Source: an uncultured Alteromonadaceae bacterium
Lineage (GTDB): Bacteria > Pseudomonadota > Gammaproteobacteria > Enterobacterales > Alteromonadaceae
Length of the DNA: 64,000 nt
Direction: 5' to 3'
Assembly (NCBI GenBank): GCA_947503265.1
Contig: CANNDC010000005.1
Location: forward strand, 186,001 to 250,000
Of this stretch, positions 18,350 to 26,700 are shown in pieces. Under the pieces are notes generated by a model. That model had not been told where the DNA came from, made no database searches, and saw nothing but the letters and a program-made list of their open reading frames with translations. The position numbers and the translations under genes are program-made. Numbering within the stretch: position 1 is the stretch's first letter; each line of letters begins with the position of its first letter.

Positions 18350-18943
18350 CTACAGTTCAGATATAGCCTGAGAAAAAATGACTATCAAAAATTCTAGATT
18401 CAGATTCACCCCAGCGATATTGGCATCAATCCAGTCTTGCTGAGAGATTTTAGGCCAGGTTACATCATAACCAAGCGTAAACAATAGCTCTTCAAAGAAA
18501 AAGCGCAGCACTCGACCATTGCCCTCACGAAAGGGATGCAAAATATTCATTTCGCAAAACAAATCTGAGACTTTTTCAATTAGCTCGTCATAACTCTCAA
18601 GGTGAGCTAGTTCGGGTATAGTGAGAAACAGTTTTTTTGCTTCTGGCTCAATGCGCGTCCAAGTGCAAAAGCGAGTCTCTTCTTTTGAGATATCAACATC
18701 TCTGACAGTCCCAGCCCATTCATACAAATCCTGAAAAAGGTGGTGATGAAGATGGTTCAAATGATCTAGTGAAAAATCTGAAAGTGTCTGTATTGAGGAT
18801 TCGTAAGTGATATAACGGTGTGCTGTGAATTCAGCTTCAGCATCGGCTAGTTTATTAGCATCCCGAATATTTAGAAGATTGACTAGAACGTCTGAGTCGG
18901 TGTAACAGTATTTATCTTGAGTTACCCCGTATTTATCTCGCAT
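18350..18943 (-). CDS. fic: Fic-domain AMP-transferase toxin
   Basis: This 197-residue Fic protein is similar in length and sequence to E. coli Fic. The catalytic loop HPFREGNGRVLR, near residues 137-148, keeps the His, acidic residue, GNGR and final Arg needed for transfer of AMP from ATP to a target hydroxyl. The flap region with DLYEWAGTVRDVDIS is also present. Class I Fic toxins of this type modify DNA gyrase and topoisomerase IV in known cases; the target here is not shown. The start overlaps the antitoxin gene by 11 bases. The pair is an independent toxin-antitoxin unit inside the Rhs array. Confidence 0.92.
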   Translation of the reverse strand: MRDKYGVTQDKYCYTDSDVLVNLLNIRDANKLADAEAEFTAHRYITYESSIQTLSDFSLDHLNHLHHHLFQDLYEWAGTVRDVDISKEETRFCTWTRIEPEAKKLFLTIPELAHLESYDELIEKVSDLFCEMNILHPFREGNGRVLRFFFEELLFTLGYDVTWPKISQQDWIDANIAGVNLNLEFLIVIFSQAISEL

Positions 18944-19091
18944 ATTTGCGTTTCAGATCCGCAACAGATTGGTTACCACTGGCTTTTTTAAGCGCGAGGC
19001 CTTCATAGCTCAAACTGACCTTAAAGTTACTCATGTCAGGGGTAAACTTTGCTTTTTGCCCGTTGGTTGTTTTAGAAACAGTATTCGACAT
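18933..19091 (-). CDS. ficA: FicA/YhfG-type antitoxin
   Basis: This 52-residue protein is preceded by a strong GGGAGG ribosome site. It contains SLSYEG, which fits the inhibitory motif of class I Fic antitoxins ([S/T]xxxE[G/N]); its Glu would block the ATP site of the Fic protein. The C-terminus SVADLKRKYAR resembles the end of E. coli YhfG. It overlaps the fic start by 11 bases in another frame, so the two are coupled. It is short and easily missed, but motif, spacing and neighbour all agree. Confidence 0.85.
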   Translation of the reverse strand: MSNTVSKTTNGQKAKFTPDMSNFKVSLSYEGLALKKASGNQSVADLKRKYAR

Positions 19092-19579
19092 AACGCCTCC
19101 CGTGTTACTGCTATTTTACTCCAATGCCGTATAAATTACCATTCGCAGAGTTCATACAAACAGTGGTAAACCTCCGCTAAGCCGCACCTAACCCTTCCAC
19201 TATATATAGGTGTTGACGTTAATTCGTATTATCGATCCGCACACCTAAACGATGAAGGTATTCTCTCTCAGCCCAACAACGACATGGTATGCGTCTCGCC
19301 AACCCCACCTATTCATTTAAAGCTTGCACCGCCAGAATCTTGATTTTAACATCATTGGGATACTGGCATGCAAAGCAAAGGCGTTGAAAAACCTAAGCTG
19401 GTGAAGTTGTTAAAACCAACAGCAACGGCTCCTTCATCCTCTCTTTGTCAGCCAACTTTTGCGGTAAGTCTTTATTGTATTAAATCTTTGGGTTCCATTC
19501 ATACATCCTATTCCTTGTTAAGTTATTTCAATTTATAGTCCCGCGAGTGCGGGGCTTTGGATAACGTAGTGTTAATCCA
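19092..19579. other. Non-coding stretch between ficA and cassette 3
   Basis: No gene is evident over 488 bases. The right end carries a GC-rich hairpin (19537-19556) like those that close other cassettes. The left end should contain the ficA promoter. The rest looks like decayed sequence. Confidence 0.5.
19537..19556 (-). terminator. Cassette-end hairpin (degenerate terminator)
   Basis: AGTCCCGC-GAGT-GCGGGGCT forms a stem downstream of the gene at 19580. The T-run expected on the reverse strand is replaced by ATAAATT, so termination may be weak. Related hairpins with the AGCC.CGC arm follow the other two cassettes. Confidence 0.6.
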
Positions 19580-20011
19580 CTAAAAAAATTGACAAGATAT
19601 ATCACAATTGAGTTCACATAAAATTTGTAAACTTTCTTTAGACAAATCATTTGAATGACCATCTTCAATATCCGATTTTAGTTTATTTATGACTACTAGG
19701 AGCTGCTTAGGGGAAATAGATTCAACTATAGGCTTCAATTCATAAATTCCACCAAAGCTGCTAATCAAATCGACCAATTCATCTCCCCAATACCCGTCTT
19801 CTTCGACTAACTTTACGAAATGTATCTGGTTCTCTTTGAAAGTACTTTTAGTTCCATGAGCTTCACCCTTAGCACTAGACTCAGATAGAACGCTATACTT
19901 TTTAGAAAACTCATGAGGGTCTTGTTCAACCCCTCTTAGTTTGATTCCAACACTTCTTTCGAACCATAAATCGCTCTTATTCAACACTTTCAGATAAGGC
20001 GATAACTCCAT
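19580..20011 (-). CDS. Small cytoplasmic protein of unknown function in cassette 3
   Basis: This 143-residue, acidic, soluble protein has no signal peptide or membrane segment. The opening (SVGIKLRGVEQDPHEFSKKY) and the later VDLISSFGGIYELKPI stretch are faintly reminiscent of DUF4279-type immunity proteins; this is a weak impression only. It follows the exported candidate immunity protein by 21 bases and is closed by a hairpin, so it may be a second immunity gene or one left from an earlier cassette. Confidence 0.5.
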   Translation of the reverse strand: MELSPYLKVLNKSDLWFERSVGIKLRGVEQDPHEFSKKYSVLSESSAKGEAHGTKSTFKENQIHFVKLVEEDGYWGDELVDLISSFGGIYELKPIVESISPKQLLVVINKLKSDIEDGHSNDLSKESLQILCELNCDISCQFF

Positions 20012-20032
20012 TTACAATAATGCTATTCCGAG

Positions 20033-20518
20033 TCACTTACCGTCGTCTCTACTTTGTTTATGGAGTGCATCTTTAACTTTCGCTAATGCGCTTTCGTAGT
20101 CAATTGAAAAATAACCAAATCCAGACACCTTTTCACCTTTAATATGGTAAACAGATGAATCTCGATTAACCGAACCATAGAAACCTTTAAATCGATAGTT
20201 CGGGTCCATTTTCTCCATAATAATAATGGCCTGACTGCCCAAACAGTTAAATCCTATTTCTGATCCGTGTATGCTTGTATGACCTAGCAATTTAATTTTG
20301 TCACCTGTTTTTAAGTTATATATTCCATCAACAACTTCTACCAAAAGCTCCTTTATTGATGATCTCTCAGTTGAATATTTTGCCTCTACAAGTTTAACAC
20401 GTGCTATTGCCTGTGCTTTTATTATTTGTTCCTCAAAGCTCATTACCGGTAACGATGGGCTAGACGCCACTGGCATGGAAAATAGGTAAAACGAATATAA
20501 AAGAATAAACTTCTTCAC
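20033..20518 (-). CDS. Exported protein, candidate immunity protein of cassette 3
   Basis: This 161-residue protein has a clear signal peptide (MKKFILLYSFYLFSMPVASS, cleavage near 19). The mature domain contains ARVKLVEAKYS and GFNCLGSQAIIIME stretches; no named family is recognised. It lies directly after the broken toxin frame of cassette 3. An immunity protein with an export signal implies a toxin that works in the periplasm, which agrees with a metallopeptidase-like HExxH motif in that toxin. Confidence 0.55.
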   Translation of the reverse strand: MKKFILLYSFYLFSMPVASSPSLPVMSFEEQIIKAQAIARVKLVEAKYSTERSSIKELLVEVVDGIYNLKTGDKIKLLGHTSIHGSEIGFNCLGSQAIIIMEKMDPNYRFKGFYGSVNRDSSVYHIKGEKVSGFGYFSIDYESALAKVKDALHKQSRDDGK

Positions 20519-21178
20519 TGAACAAACTCCTAATCGATATGATTGTTTTTTTACCTATTCTTTTTCTAATTTTACGGTCATTGAAACTTTTATTTAGCTT
20601 TTTGTATCCTGTACTAGGGTGACCTTTAAGATAGGGCGACACGTGGTCTGCTATTTCGTGTGCAAATATATCAGCTGGTTTCAAGGCAACCTTCCCTTTT
20701 TATTGCGGATACCGGACGTTCCATTTAACGTGGCACCATTGCCACTCATATATACAATATCACCTTCAGGAGTAGTTGCCCCACCACTGTATTTGTCGTC
20801 AACGTTTTCACCATCTAAAGTAACACTAGTGACAAACCCAGTTACTCCTTTATTTTTCTACCCAATAATATCATCCAAAGCACTAGTAAACGTTTCAGAT
20901 TTCCCCTCTCCAGTTGCAACCTTTGTTAAGAAACCAGATTCATTAAATTCGTATGTGCTTGATGAATTTGCGTGTATCCACTTCAGGAATTTTGCTTGGT
21001 CTTCTTCACTGGCAACCTGAAAATACTCCCCAGTGGGATCTATATATTTGTATGGATTATTATTCACGTACATATAGCGGTTGAAAGACATCACTGGATT
21101 TTGCGGCGTATGCCCCACCGGATCATTTGAGTAAAACCGCCCAATCACTGGATCATAGTATCGTGCCTGCATATACAT
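20460..21178 (-). pseudogene. Orphan Rhs C-terminal cassette 3 with HExxH motif, broken by TAG and a frameshift
   Basis: The frame starts at the Rhs core end (QARYYDPVIGRFYSNDPV) and continues through NNNPYKYIDPTGEYF to a TAG at 20858. The same frame is open again for 57 codons to a TGA at 20681. A shift of one base near 20684-20690 continues the protein as LKPADIFAHEIADHVSPYLK, with HEIADH (20643-20660) matching the zinc-peptidase pattern HExxH, and it ends overlapping the next gene. One stop and one frameshift mean it is inactive. The rebuilt toxin would be about 230 residues. No family name is assigned. Confidence 0.7.
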
Positions 21179-21194
21179 TTATCGACACTACGAA
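21120..21194 (-). repeat. Rhs core-end repeat, copy 3
   Basis: This stretch runs from GGATCATTTGAG through GGATCATAGTATCGTGCCTG to TTATCGACACTACGA. It is nearly identical to 22358-22433, and its inner part matches 18025-18080 and 23461-23516. It encodes the YYDPVIGRFYSNDP end of the Rhs shell and extends about 16 bases upstream of the start codon. Such shared sequence gives sites for homologous recombination that swap C-terminal cassettes. Confidence 0.85.
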
Positions 21195-21277
21195 TCATAA
21201 CCTATTATCAATAAATTTTATGTAATACAGTATCTTAGCAGTATAGCTAGGACAGTGCAGTCTGCATGAATTGTGCT

Positions 21278-21304
21278 CAAAAAAAGCCCCGCAAGTGCGA
21301 GGCT
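21278..21304 (-). terminator. Rho-independent terminator closing cassette 2
   Basis: On the reverse strand, AGCCTCGC-ACTT-GCGGGGCT is followed by a run of T. It lies about 65 bases after the stop of the cassette 2 membrane protein and separates it from cassette 3. Confidence 0.85.
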
Positions 21305-21366
21305 GAGTGTTCAGACAAAGTGACTGGCCTATTTACTCGTTCTTTTAATTTTACGAACTAACTTAA

Positions 21367-21690
21367 TTATTGATTTATCCACTGGTTGTGGAGCTCAATA
21401 GCTTCATATTCTTTAACATTAGTTTTATTCCAAAACACATATTTCGAATAAAAACGCAAACAAGTAATAAGTAAAAATAACGCAATGAAAACACGAACAA
21501 GACCATGAGTTATAGAGTCATAAACTATCGCTAAAACGTCTTCAACGGTCTCTCCTTGTAAGATTAAAATCAAAAAGCCTAGGACTAAAAGCACAGCCAT
21601 TATTCGAAATGTATTTAACAATGCTGATTTCAAACAGTAAGGAAGATCAAGAGCATAGTAATCAATTTTTTTCCTTAGATTTTTATCCAT
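21367..21690 (-). CDS. Small membrane protein, candidate immunity protein of cassette 2
   Basis: This 107-residue protein has two strong hydrophobic segments (about residues 26-45 and 63-85) and a polar C-terminus (EYEAIELHNQWINQ). GAGGT nine bases before the ATG at 21690 supports this start over a TTG two codons earlier. It starts 12 bases after the stop of the Rhs C-terminus at 21703 and is followed by its own terminator. No family is recognised. Membrane location suggests protection against a toxin that attacks the inner membrane. Confidence 0.65.
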   Translation of the reverse strand: MDKNLRKKIDYYALDLPYCLKSALLNTFRIMAVLLVLGFLILILQGETVEDVLAIVYDSITHGLVRVFIALFLLITCLRFYSKYVFWNKTNVKEYEAIELHNQWINQ

Positions 21691-21702
21691 TGACAATATA
21701 CC

Positions 21703-22416
21703 TCAACAATGGGGATTTGCAGGTAAACATTGTCCCATCCTATCGTCTATGTTTTCCGCAATACTATTCCCAACAGCAAGATTAGCTGCTTCTTTTGAAA
21801 GTTGCTGGAATCCACCACCAACAACTCCAGAAACAACGCCATTTTTTATCGTTGTGGATGTCACATTCTGAGTGCTTCCTGTTATTAGCTTTGTCATTTG
21901 TCCTTTGAAAGCAGCTTGCATATTTCCTTGTCCACTTGTTATTCCCGGAACTTTAAACTCTGGCAGTTTTCCAGTAATTGCTCCAGTTCCTGTTGCGACT
22001 ACAACTTTACCGAAACTTGCTTCTTCGCCACTTGCTGCGTTTAATGTTTGAGTTATTCCTTCACCCACGCCAGCCCCCAGCGCATTCGCTGCCGGTAAAG
22101 GTACCCCATTAGCTACTGCTGCACCAGTCACGAATCCACCAGCAAAAGAACCCGTCGCTTGCTGCCAGCTTATATCTCCCCCTTTTGAAATGATATCAGA
22201 ACCCAGACTTACTATTCCTCCAACGAATCCTCCAATAATGGTATTTGCTGCCTCCCCACTAGGATCGTTGTACTTATAAGGATTGTTATTAACGTATGCG
22301 TATCTATTAAAACCTTGAACACCTTGCAAGCTATTCAGATGGCCTAGCGCCCCCACCGGATCATTTGAGTAAAAACGCCCTATAACTGGATCATAGTATC
22401 GTGCCTGCATATACAT
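21703..22416 (-). CDS. Orphan Rhs C-terminal cassette 2 (Gly/Ala-rich candidate toxin)
   Basis: This 237-residue frame begins with MYMQARYYDPVIGRFYSNDP and continues FNRYAYVNNNPYKYNDPSGE, the end of the Rhs shell. The unique part (residues 55-237) is rich in Gly, Ala and small hydrophobics with repeated GxxxG-like spacing (GGFVGGIV, GSFAGGFVTGAAVANG) and ends in QCLPANPHC. No enzyme motif is seen. In Rhs and CDI systems C-termini of this kind can be entry or membrane-active segments. A TAA directly precedes the ATG and no good ribosome site is present, so expression from here is doubtful unless it recombines onto an Rhs body. Intact reading frame. Confidence 0.8.
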   Translation of the reverse strand: MYMQARYYDPVIGRFYSNDPVGALGHLNSLQGVQGFNRYAYVNNNPYKYNDPSGEAANTIIGGFVGGIVSLGSDIISKGGDISWQQATGSFAGGFVTGAAVANGVPLPAANALGAGVGEGITQTLNAASGEEASFGKVVVATGTGAITGKLPEFKVPGITSGQGNMQAAFKGQMTKLITGSTQNVTSTTIKNGVVSGVVGGGFQQLSKEAANLAVGNSIAENIDDRMGQCLPANPHC

Positions 22417-22433
22417 TTATCGACACTACGAAC
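22358..22433 (-). repeat. Rhs core-end repeat, copy 2
   Basis: This is nearly identical to 21120-21194, including the bases upstream of the start codon (TTATCGACACTACGA) and, more loosely, about 60 further bases (AATACAGTA..TTA.CAGTATAG). The identity outside the coding part shows that the copies arose by duplication of a whole segment, not only by protein-level constraint. Confidence 0.85.
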
Positions 22434-22510
22434 CATAGTTAATAGTCAATAAAATATAATTAATACAGTAGCTTATCAGTATAGTTTACTTTGTGAATTT
22501 TGAAGTGTTA

Positions 22511-22551
22511 AAAACAAAAAGCACCGCCAGCTTAATCTGCAAGGCGAGGCT
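22511..22551 (-). terminator. Rho-independent terminator closing cassette 1
   Basis: On the reverse strand, AGCCTCGCC pairs with GGCGGTGCT across a 14-base loop, followed by TTTTTG. It lies 22 bases after the stop of the cassette 1 membrane protein. The arm resembles those of the other cassette hairpins. Confidence 0.75.
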
Positions 22552-22572
22552 TTGGATTCAAAAAGCAGTAAT

Positions 22573-22818
22573 CTAAAGTTGCGGTGACCGTATTCTCAAT
22601 TTAAGCCAAAGTTTGATTGATGAGAACATCATCATGATAACTCCAACGATAAACGCACATGTAAAAATAAGAAAATTAGAATTGTAGGATAATAAAATCA
22701 AGTAATTCCCTAAAAGAAGTAGCAACTCAAAAAATCCGCCTAAAACTATTACACCAATTCCCTGCATACAAACAATTAAGTATGCGATCGAGAGTTTCTT
22801 TTTGTTTTCATCTAACAT
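22573..22818 (-). CDS. Small membrane protein, candidate immunity protein of cassette 1
   Basis: This 81-residue protein has hydrophobic segments at about residues 10-38 and 42-64 and a basic C-terminus (LWLKLRIRS). Its ATG overlaps the stop of the upstream Rhs C-terminus (ATGTTAG), a tight translational coupling that supports a toxin-immunity relation. Unknown family. Confidence 0.65.
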   Translation of the reverse strand: MLDENKKKLSIAYLIVCMQGIGVIVLGGFFELLLLLGNYLILLSYNSNFLIFTCAFIVGVIMMMFSSIKLWLKLRIRSPQL

Positions 22819-23513
22819 TCTTTTTTAACTCCGCATGAGTCCGCTACGCCAGCAGCATTCGAAGCAACATTTCCTAGCGCATCACCAACACCAACCGATG
22901 TTGAGCTAGCACCACCACCTGTAGCACCTTTAATATGCTGTGCTAGATTTTGATTTGCAACCGAAGTTGAGTTAAATGCCTTTTGTTTTAGTGCAGCAGT
23001 ACCAGCATCAATTGCATCACCTACAATTGTTCCTGCTGCTCCTCCAGCGGCTCCCAGTAATGCTCCAACCGCAACATTGTCAGTTAAATTTTCTCCATCA
23101 ATAGCATTATTAGCGACCGTTGATGTAGCACCTATCGCCGCACCTCCTGCTGTATTCGCCGTCACTCTAAGTGCATTACCTAACTGAGCAGTTTTTGTTG
23201 CGAGACCAGCTCCAGTAGCTCCTGCAAGTCCAGAAACTAAAGCCTTACCTGCGTTTTTAGCTATTCCAGATAAACTTGTATCTTTAAGCTCACCAGTTAA
23301 TGCTTGTCGAGTAATTTCTAACCCAACTCCAGCAATAAACCCTAAGACACCAGCTTCACCATTTGGGTCAACATACTTGTAGGGGTTATTGTTTGCGTAA
23401 GTGTACCTATTGAAGCCATGAACAGTGTTGCCACGCCCTATGTGCCCTACGGCATCAACAGGATCATTCGAGTAAAACCGCCCAATCCTTGGATCATAGT
23501 ATCGTGCCTGCAT
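22812..23513 (-). CDS. Orphan Rhs C-terminal cassette 1 (Gly/Ala-rich candidate toxin)
   Basis: This 233-residue frame starts at MQARYYDPRIGRFYSNDPVD and continues FNRYTYANNNPYKYVDPNGE. The unique part (residues 53-233) is dominated by Ala, Gly, Thr and Asn with glycine-zipper-like stretches (GALLGAAGGAAGTIVGDAID, GLAGATGAGLA) and ends in SCGVKKEC. No catalytic motif is recognised. It is intact and coupled to a small membrane protein. It is the most upstream cassette, and no Rhs body precedes it: the 230 bases to the right are non-coding and then an unrelated lipoprotein gene begins. Confidence 0.8.
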   Translation of the reverse strand: MQARYYDPRIGRFYSNDPVDAVGHIGRGNTVHGFNRYTYANNNPYKYVDPNGEAGVLGFIAGVGLEITRQALTGELKDTSLSGIAKNAGKALVSGLAGATGAGLATKTAQLGNALRVTANTAGGAAIGATSTVANNAIDGENLTDNVAVGALLGAAGGAAGTIVGDAIDAGTAALKQKAFNSTSVANQNLAQHIKGATGGGASSTSVGVGDALGNVASNAAGVADSCGVKKEC

Positions 23514-23747
23514 ATAAATAATTACAGTTAGCGATCCTTTGCTAATTCAGGAGCTGATCATTTTAGTCTATTTACCCAAGTAGCTGATTAATAACTTCAG
23601 TACTTAAAAACATCTTAGCAATATCATCTTTTCCAACACTGCCCAATCGCGCAAAGCCTAGACTCAAACAGAATTCAGTAGCATTAGGAATTGCTTCTAG
23701 ATATAAGCCAAATCAAGTCGGGACAGCACCTGCCACGCGCCCAAAGT

Positions 23748-26700
23748 TTAAGGGGTTGATAGCGACTTTATTGATTCAGCTGTATAAGGCGAGTTTTGCG
23801 ACTCCGTTTTCTTGCGCACTGATTCAACCAACCGCTCTTGAACTGCACTGGCAGAATTTGACCATTCGTTACGGATATAAGTGGCTATATCGGCTATGTC
23901 TTTATCGGAAACGCCCGGCGTCAATTTCAAGCCCGGCATGACCATTCCGTTATCATAGGTTTTTCCGTCTACTTCAATTGGCCCGCTGTAACCATGCAGT
24001 AGTAGCGCAACCAATTGCCTTTGGTTTCCTGTTACCCATTCACTATTGTCTAACGGTGGGATCAGTTGGCTCCCCTTGCCATCCGCTCCGTGGCAGCCAA
24101 AACAGCCAAGCTTTCCATTGTAAAGTGATTTACCCGCTGTAAAGCTTTTCGCTAGTTTGCCTGTGATAGCTTTGTTTGTTGGCAATATAGTGTCGTGTAG
24201 TTTAGTAATTTCCACAACAGACTCTTCTGGAAGCGTTTTTCCATATAATTCTAGGAATGCACCTTCATTATTGCTTAGACTTGCCAATACAAAAGGGGAT
24301 ACGCCAAACTTCTTGATGACATTGGCGGTTGCTTGCCACGCTTTATGTGACCCTGCTGCCAAGACTAAAGCGGCAGCGCTTTCTTCATTTGCTGTTTCAC
24401 TTTGAGCGATTAGCCAAGAGGCAGTGTCTGAATTTGCTGGCAATAACTCGAGCAAGCGATAGACACTTCTCTTCACTTTCTCATCACCGTTTTTAGCGGC
24501 AGCTTTTAATGTAGAGAAATCATTGTTTGCTAGCCCTTCAAGCACCCAAAGCGCTTTGATCCTTGCTAATCTGTTTGGGTGTGAATGCGTCATGTTTTTC
24601 AACTCATCAACCACAGACATGTCTTGTTTCATCACTAAAAGTTGTTGAGCCATATCCCTATGCCAACCATTTTCGTGGCCAAGGAATGGCAATAGTTGTG
24701 TCGCGTTGAGTCCATCTAAAAAGGTCACTTCTGGCATAGCAGAGTTTTTGTGTTTTAATCTGTATAGACGTCCGATATGCTTACTTCGCTGTAAATCTCT
24801 AGATAAAATTTGATCGTGCAAATAGCTCGTCATAAAAGTCCGGTGCTGGATAATTCCATGATAGAAATCGACAATCATGATCGTACCGTCAGGGGTATTG
24901 TTGGTGTGAACAGGTCTAAACCTCTCATCCGTAGAAGCTAAAATCTCTTGTTGTTCAAATAAGTTTTCACCAGAAACTATGCCGTCTTTTTCCAATATCT
25001 TGTTGGCCCGAACCAAATTAGCGGCAGATTCGGTCACCAAACTGATATTTTGATATTTCTCGGGATATTGATTTCCGCGATACACTACTGGTCCGCCTGC
25101 CGATGTATTGGCCTTTAACGTGTAGGTATCTTCTCTTAACATACCCTCTATGTACCCACGATTGATTCCTGGTGTCATTCTGATTGGGTAAACATCATTA
25201 TTGCCAACATTTTGTAGTAGCAACTCCGCAGGAAACTCCAATTTAGGATTGCGTGTGGCTACATTTGGTAGAAAAGACGTAGTTTGCAATGGTGTTGAGT
25301 TGTGCAAGAAATAGTGCCTGCCGAAATCATCTTGACTGATTCCCCACTGACCACGAAACTCAGTTTTACTGATCGCCATCTTCCAATATTCGTTACGATA
25401 AATTTCTTTGCTTCCAGCGGGAAGTTCTGTTGACAAAGGATAGGGGCGATAGCGATTGTCTGACTTCGCATTGTAATACCAGTTGTCCAAACTGTAGAGC
25501 ATGCCATTGGGCTTGTGTTCAATGTTGCCGCCCGCTGCGTATTTAGGATCTATAAGGTCAGTTTTAGTCGCTGTAAACTTGCCATTTTTTTCGTCCAGTT
25601 CGGTAAAGTACAGACTGGTATGATCGGCCCATAAAATGCCCTTTTCCACGAAGGCTAAGCTTCTTGGTAAAAGTAGCTTTTCGAGTACGACTTGTCTGTC
25701 ATCCATCTGCCCATCGTTATTGGTATCCGTCAATACCACTATTTGGCTTTCATGTTGCATTTCCCCCGTGGCGAGCTCGTCTAACATGTAGGTGGTCATT
25801 TCTAGCACCCAAATACGTCCCGCGGGATCATAGATTGCGAACACAGGATCATAAACCAACGGACTATTCGCTATGGTTTCAATGGCAAAGTCGGGGTGAA
25901 CTTCAAAGGCATTCAATGCTTCATTGAGTGGTAAAATAGGTGCTTCCGGAATCAGCTCCTTTGGAACTACTTCTTTCATCACATGCCCTTCTCTATCGCC
26001 GGGATTTTTCTTCTTTGGTGGCATGTGACGCAATTTAAGACTTTTAATGTGTAAATCACCAGACGCGTTTTCGATTTTTAGCGGAAACGATTGGTTAGCT
26101 ACGCTAATCTCAGTAGAGTAATCCACCACTTTGATATTGTTGATCCAATGCTCAATTCGATTGTCTTTTACCACCAGCCTAATATGATTCCAATCGCGAT
26201 TAATGCGCATATTTTTGCTGCCTTTTGGCTCACTGAGGTTTTGCGCAGATACCTTGCCCCAAATTGCTCCCATCGCAGTTTTATTGTTGTTAATTTGATC
26301 AAACTGAGTTTCGCCTGAGAGTTGGAACTTATATCCCTGTTCCTCTTCCCCCAACAGGTAGTGAATACCATTGTCAGCTTGCTGAGATGATTTTACGGCT
26401 AACTCAAATTCAAAGGGTGCCTTGACCGCGGAAAAATCAATTGTATTTTTGAGATTGCCATCAGATGACGCCTGTAATATCCCATCTTTGACTTGCCATT
26501 TTCCTTGAGTGTTGAGTGTAGAAAGTGATTTTCCTTTCCAAAGTAGCTCCCAACCTTGAGATTTTTGGTAGTCAGTTAACCTATTGTCGAGATAATTTAA
26601 TTGCAGTTGACTTTGATTAGCCAACAAATGCGCTTTGACATTTTCAGTGATAATTTTAGGTTCACGCCACTTCACTATTTTGTCAGCTTTTTTACTTCCA

